NCBI GenBank assembly: GCA_023460935.1
Contig: JAEWOI010000025.1
Coordinates: 1-16,479, forward strand
Source: Actinomycetes bacterium
GTDB lineage: Bacteria; Actinomycetota; Actinomycetes; Propionibacteriales; Propionibacteriaceae
Reading direction: 5' to 3'
DNA length: 16,479 nt
Under the pieces are notes generated by a model, which made no database searches, was not told where the DNA came from, and saw only the letters and a list, made by a program, of their open reading frames with translations. A program made the position numbers and the translations under genes. Positions 14,301 to 16,479 of this stretch are shown here, piece by piece. The first letter of the stretch is position 1. The number at the start of each line of letters is the position of its first letter.

Positions 14301-14553
14301 AGCGGGTGTGCACCACCATGCCCGGCCGGGCCGGGGTGATGCACGCCTTCACCTCGCGCCGGTCCTCGCCGACCTCGACCACGCACAACCCGCAGTTGCC
14401 GTTCGCCCGCTCCAGCCGGACGTCGTGGCAGAGCGCCGGCACCCCGTGTCCTGCGGCCTGCAGCGCGGTCAGGATGGTCAGCCCGGCCGCGGCCGGCACC
14501 TCCCTGCCGTCGACCTCGATGCTGAAAGCGGTCTCCTCGGCCAGGACGTCCAT
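11359..14553 (-). CDS. Multidomain [FeFe]-hydrogenase with NAD(P)H-type flavin module
   Basis: This 1064-residue soluble iron-sulfur flavoprotein is a hydA-like fusion. In order it has a [2Fe-2S] domain (Cys42, 54, 57, 71) and GltD-type cysteine clusters (101, 107, 111, 115; 150, 154, 158, 162). A GltD/NfnB-like oxidoreductase follows, with GAGPSG (FAD) at 207-212, GGGN at 337-340 and AGGD at 479-482. Next come Cys577, 580, 582 and 588, then two [4Fe-4S] ferredoxin motifs (627-637 and 670-680). The hydrogenase H-domain starts near 695 and is followed by a fused small-subunit-like tail (about 1005-1050). H-cluster ligands are Cys779, Cys834, Cys980 and Cys984. The proton-path residues Cys778, Glu758, Glu761 and Ser798 are present. 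VPC replaces the usual MPC at 832-834, and L3 reads CIDGAGNP instead of CINGGGQP. The ATG at 14553 has GGGGAGG 5 nt upstream; a longer open frame would overlap rpsL. It likely couples H2 and NAD(P)H, possibly NADPH given Arg362-Arg363. No maturase gene is nearby. Confidence 0.92.
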   Translation of the reverse strand: MDVLAEETAFSIEVDGREVPAAAGLTILTALQAAGHGVPALCHDVRLERANGNCGLCVVEVGEDRREVKACITPARPGMVVHTRSDTLEAYRRVRIEQLLCDHNADCEPPCQQTCPAHIDIQRYLALVTDGNFEAAVRVIKDRNPFPSACGRVCPHACEAQCRRSLVDDAVAINDVKRFAADWDLARERPWTPAVAAPTGKRIAIVGAGPSGLSAAFYAAAAGHAVTVFEAMPQPGGMLRYGIPEYRLPKALLDAEIAAITALGVRIECGHALGTHLHLEDLQRDFDAVYLAIGSWTATPLNVPGENSEGVWTGIGYLREVTKGTDPEPGATVVVVGGGNTAIDCARTALRRGAGRVVVLYRRTREELPAQPREVADAEAEGVELRFLAAPTAVRRDGDGLVLRCLEMTLGEPDRSGRRRPIPVTGSDFELRASLVIGAIGQSTNTQFLYNDLPVRLNKWGDIEVDGSTMQASEGKVFAGGDCVTGPATVIEAVAAGRRAAWALDQFVTRGYVRAEPASYNCSRGSLEDLPRDEFEDRPRLARRPMPVRPVADRVADFGQVELGYSEAEARAEAARCMRCGCKARFVCDLRKVATRSAVGYVEPLHVRPRVPIVRDHPFIVRDHNKCISCGRCVAACAEIEGPAVLAFQFGQGQLRVGTSDGRPLIDTDCVSCGQCVTACPCGALDYVRERPGVFAAINDPSKVVVGFVAPAPRSVIAAQYGRTAAEASPFVAGLMRAIGFDRIFDFSFAADLTIIEETTEFLDRVGSGGVMPQFTSCCPGWVNLVEKRYPGLIPHLSSCRSPQQMMGATVKNHFAKAYGIPLENLFVVSIVPCLAKKYEAARPEFAPGGVRDVDAVLTTTEFIEMLDMVRLDPNLVPPDAFDEPYSRVTGAGVIFGASGGVAEAALRMAVEKLTGERHPDHLEFTAVRGLEGIKEATIVAGGTTVRVAVVSGLGNAAPLVERVLAGEDVGYDLVEVMACPGGCIDGAGNPAPAKVGELRQRTEVLFAIDRSSEFRRSQENPDILRLYDDFYGEANSELAHSLLHTTYEPYSDKTRLPPTLPIN

Positions 14554-14604
14554 GGCAGCCTCCCCAGGGCGCGACGTCCGGCCGCAGCCCGGCCGGGCGA
14601 GCCT

Positions 14605-14623
14605 GTTCAGCAACATTGTGAAC
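14605..14623. promoter_or_regulatory. Inverted repeat upstream of the hydrogenase gene
   Basis: GTTCAgCAAcaTTGTGAAC contains arms GTTCA.CAA and TTGTGAAC, perfect except for one inserted G. It lies 52 bp upstream of the hydrogenase ATG, in the region shared with the divergent rpsL promoter. TTGTGAAC resembles a half-site of redox regulators such as Rex, but the arms are arranged the opposite way round to a standard Rex operator. It may be an operator for the hydrogenase gene. I could not identify a convincing -10/-35 pair for that gene. Confidence 0.35.
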
Positions 14624-14656
14624 CGCGCCGCGCGCCCGCGTGGCCGAACCCCGGTT

Positions 14657-14685
14657 TTGACGCTCGCCGGGGGTTCAAGTAGCCT
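14657..14685 (+). promoter_or_regulatory. Promoter of the rpsL-rpsG-fusA operon
   Basis: TTGACG at 14657-14662 and TAGCCT at 14680-14685 are separated by 17 nt. Both match the actinobacterial housekeeping sigma consensus well. Transcription would start near 14692, giving a leader of about 110 nt before the rpsL GTG. The position, downstream of the divergent hydrogenase start, makes this the likely main promoter of the str operon. Confidence 0.65.
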
Positions 14686-14695
14686 TGTCCGTTGT

Positions 14696-14711
14696 GTTCG
14701 GGCGACCGAAC
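14696..14711 (+). promoter_or_regulatory. GNRA-capped hairpin at the 5' end of the str mRNA
   Basis: GTTCGG (14696-14701) and CCGAAC (14706-14711) form a perfect 6-bp stem with a GCGA tetraloop. It begins about five bases after the predicted transcription start, where a stable 5' stem-loop could protect the mRNA or control early elongation. Confidence 0.5.
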
Positions 14712-14802
14712 CATGCGTGCGTGCGCCGCGTCCGGCCGGGCTTCCTGGCTGGTGGCGTGCGGTGCGCGCCCAGCAAAACCTCACGGAAAGAGATACCAGC
14801 CG

Positions 14803-15174
14803 GTGCCCACCATCCAGCAGTTGGTCCGCAAGGGCCGCACTGACAAGGTCAGCAAGAACAAGACCCCTGCGCTGAAGGGTTCGCCCCAGCGTCGCGGGGT
14901 CTGCACCCGGGTGTACACCACCACCCCGAAGAAGCCGAACTCCGCGCTGCGCAAGGTCGCCCGGGTCCGGTTGTCCTCCGGCGTCGAGGTCACCGCCTAC
15001 ATCCCGGGCGTTGGCCACAACCTGCAGGAGCACTCGATGGTGCTGGTCCGCGGCGGCCGGGTGAAGGACCTCCCGGGCGTGCGCTACAAGATCATCCGCG
15101 GTTCCCTGGACACCCAGGGCGTCAAGAACCGCAAGCAGGCGCGCAGCCGTTACGGCGCGAAGAAGGAGAAGTAA
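14803..15174 (+). CDS. rpsL: 30S ribosomal protein S12
   Basis: S12, 123 residues, sits at the decoding centre of the small ribosomal subunit and affects accuracy. The sequence is typical throughout (PTIQQLVRKGR, TTTPKKPNSALRKVARV, VRGGRVKDLPGVRY, QARSRYGAKK). Lys43 and Lys88, the common sites of streptomycin resistance, are unchanged. The GTG start is supported by the family N terminus and by GGAAAGAGA at 14785-14793; the frame is open further upstream without a family match. It is the first gene of the str operon. Its stop TAA overlaps the rpsG ATG by one base (TAATG), so the two are translationally coupled. The upstream neighbour is the divergent hydrogenase gene. Confidence 0.98.
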   Translation: MPTIQQLVRKGRTDKVSKNKTPALKGSPQRRGVCTRVYTTTPKKPNSALRKVARVRLSSGVEVTAYIPGVGHNLQEHSMVLVRGGRVKDLPGVRYKIIRGSLDTQGVKNRKQARSRYGAKKEK

Positions 15175-15644
15175 TGCCTCGCAAGGGTCCCGCCCCCAAG
15201 CGGCCGGTCGTCGTCGATCCGGTCTACGGCTCGCCGCTGGTCTCCCAGCTCGTCAGCAAGATCCTGCTGGACGGCAAGAAGACCACCGCGCAGAGCATCG
15301 TCTACGACGCCCTCGAGGGCACCAGGGCCAAGACCGGCATCGACCCTGTGCAGACCCTGAAGAAGGCGCTGGACAACATCCGTCCGGCCCTGGAGGTGAA
15401 GAGCCGCCGCGTCGGTGGCGCGACCTACCAGGTCCCGGTGGAGGTCAAGCCGGGCCGGGCCAACACCCTGGCGCTGCGCTGGCTGGTGAGCTTCTCCCGC
15501 GCCCGTCGCGAGAAGACGATGACCGAGCGGCTGATGAACGAGCTGCTGGATGCGTCCAACGGCCTCGGCGCTTCGGTGAAGCGGCGCGAGGACACCCACA
15601 AGATGGCTGAGGCGAACCGTGCGTTCGCCCACTACCGCTGGTGA
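15174..15644 (+). CDS. rpsG: 30S ribosomal protein S7
   Basis: S7, 156 residues, binds the 3' major domain of 16S rRNA and nucleates assembly of the 30S head; in E. coli it is also the str operon repressor. The length and sequence are standard, with RKGPAPKRPVVVDPVYGS at the start and SFSRARREKTMTERLMNELLDA in the second half. The ATG overlaps the rpsL stop codon, and AAGGAG at 15163-15168, within the rpsL coding end, serves as ribosome binding site. fusA follows after 134 nt that contain two strong hairpins. Confidence 0.98.
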   Translation: MPRKGPAPKRPVVVDPVYGSPLVSQLVSKILLDGKKTTAQSIVYDALEGTRAKTGIDPVQTLKKALDNIRPALEVKSRRVGGATYQVPVEVKPGRANTLALRWLVSFSRARREKTMTERLMNELLDASNGLGASVKRREDTHKMAEANRAFAHYRW

Positions 15645-15670
15645 CGTCCGCGCACACCAAGGACCCAAGG

Positions 15671-15700
15671 CAGGGCACGGCAGGAAAGCGCCGTGCCCTG
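15671..15700 (+). terminator. 11-bp hairpin between rpsG and fusA
   Basis: CAGGGCACGGC (15671-15681) and GCCGTGCCCTG (15690-15700) form a perfect 11-bp stem with an 8-nt loop. It starts 26 nt after the rpsG stop. The bases that follow (TCCCCTGAAC) are not a U-tract. It is probably a partial terminator or an RNA processing or stability element setting the ratio of ribosomal proteins to EF-G. A separate fusA promoter downstream is possible but I see none clearly. Confidence 0.5.
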
Positions 15701-15733
15701 TCCCCTGAACAGCAGAACCCCCTCGTAGTGGGG

Positions 15734-15749
15734 CGTCCCGGGAGGGACG
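15734..15749 (+). promoter_or_regulatory. GNRA-capped hairpin in the fusA leader
   Basis: CGTCCC (15734-15739) and GGGACG (15744-15749) form a perfect 6-bp stem with a GGGA tetraloop, 14 nt before the GGAAGG ribosome binding site of fusA. Immediately upstream, CCCC (15719-15722) can pair with GGGG (15730-15733) in a weaker stem. It may affect fusA translation or mRNA stability. Confidence 0.45.
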
Positions 15750-15778
15750 AGACTTTCGGAACGGAAGGTTGAGCCCAA

Positions 15779-16479
<701 letters not shown>

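Noticed and set aside
12500..14553. Reading the long iron-sulfur protein as NuoG or as glutamate synthase small subunit
   Set aside because: It contains those modules, but the C-terminal TSCCPGW, VPCLAKK and MACPGGC motifs with the fused small-subunit tail define an [FeFe]-hydrogenase.
14605..14623. Calling the dyad a true Rex operator
   Set aside because: A Rex site reads TTGTGAA facing TTCACAA inward. Here the arms face outward and carry one inserted base, so only a half-site resemblance remains.
12682..14682. A 666-codon plus-strand open frame antisense to the hydrogenase gene
   Set aside because: The minus-strand frame has clear cysteine motifs and a full domain series. The plus-strand product is a biased shadow.
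14554..15033. Upstream extension of the hydrogenase frame to 15033
   Set aside because: It would run through the rpsL promoter and half of rpsL. ATG at 14553 has a strong ribosome binding site and begins the [2Fe-2S] domain.

Overview
The window is GC-rich actinobacterial chromosome centred on the rpoBC and str (rpsL-rpsG-fusA) loci. This follows from the protein sequences: RpoB and RpoC of about 1160 and 1290 residues, the coiled-coil insert in the N-terminal part of beta prime typical of Actinomycetota, and a 123-residue S12. It also follows from G/C-ending codons and frequent GTG/TTG starts. I cannot fix the family; the proteins look closest to Pseudonocardiales or Frankiales-like actinomycetes. 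No tRNA, rRNA, insertion sequence or CRISPR array is visible.

Layout. (1) Positions 1-2079 are an accessory block upstream of rpoB. A small leftward gene (221-397) encodes a 58-residue peptide with a signal sequence and a Gly-rich, cysteine-free mature part. It is divergent from a gene (504-1757) for an HTH regulator with a helical, TPR-like C-terminal domain. A perfect dyad, CTTGTCAA-cat-TTGACAAG, lies between them and covers the -35 of the peptide promoter. The same half-sites recur beyond the regulator gene, over a candidate rpoB promoter. (2) rpoB and rpoC (2080-9516) encode the two large RNA polymerase subunits. Their leader and the gap between them hold strong inverted repeats, including two mutually exclusive stems at the rpoB stop codon. 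(3) Between rpoC and rpsL, where actinobacterial genomes often carry variable genes, lie rpiB, an MHS-type MFS transporter and, on the other strand, a 1064-residue multidomain [FeFe]-hydrogenase. (4) rpsL, rpsG and the 5' part of fusA follow a good sigma-70-type promoter. fusA runs off the right edge.

How it fits together. The rpo and str genes make the transcription and translation machinery. The rifampicin pocket of RpoB and the streptomycin positions of S12 look wild type. The peptide, regulator and operator resemble a cytoplasmic-receptor peptide signalling module (RRNPP type). The repeat of the operator motif in front of rpoB suggests, without proving, a link to polymerase synthesis. The hydrogenase combines a [2Fe-2S] domain, a GltD/NfnB-like FAD and NAD(P)H module, ferredoxin-type clusters, the catalytic H-domain and a fused small-subunit domain. 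In principle one polypeptide could exchange electrons between NAD(P)H and H+/H2. No hydE, hydF or hydG maturase gene is present here. Three non-coding hairpins with GNRA tetraloops lie at the 5' end of the predicted rpsL transcript and just before rpoC and fusA.
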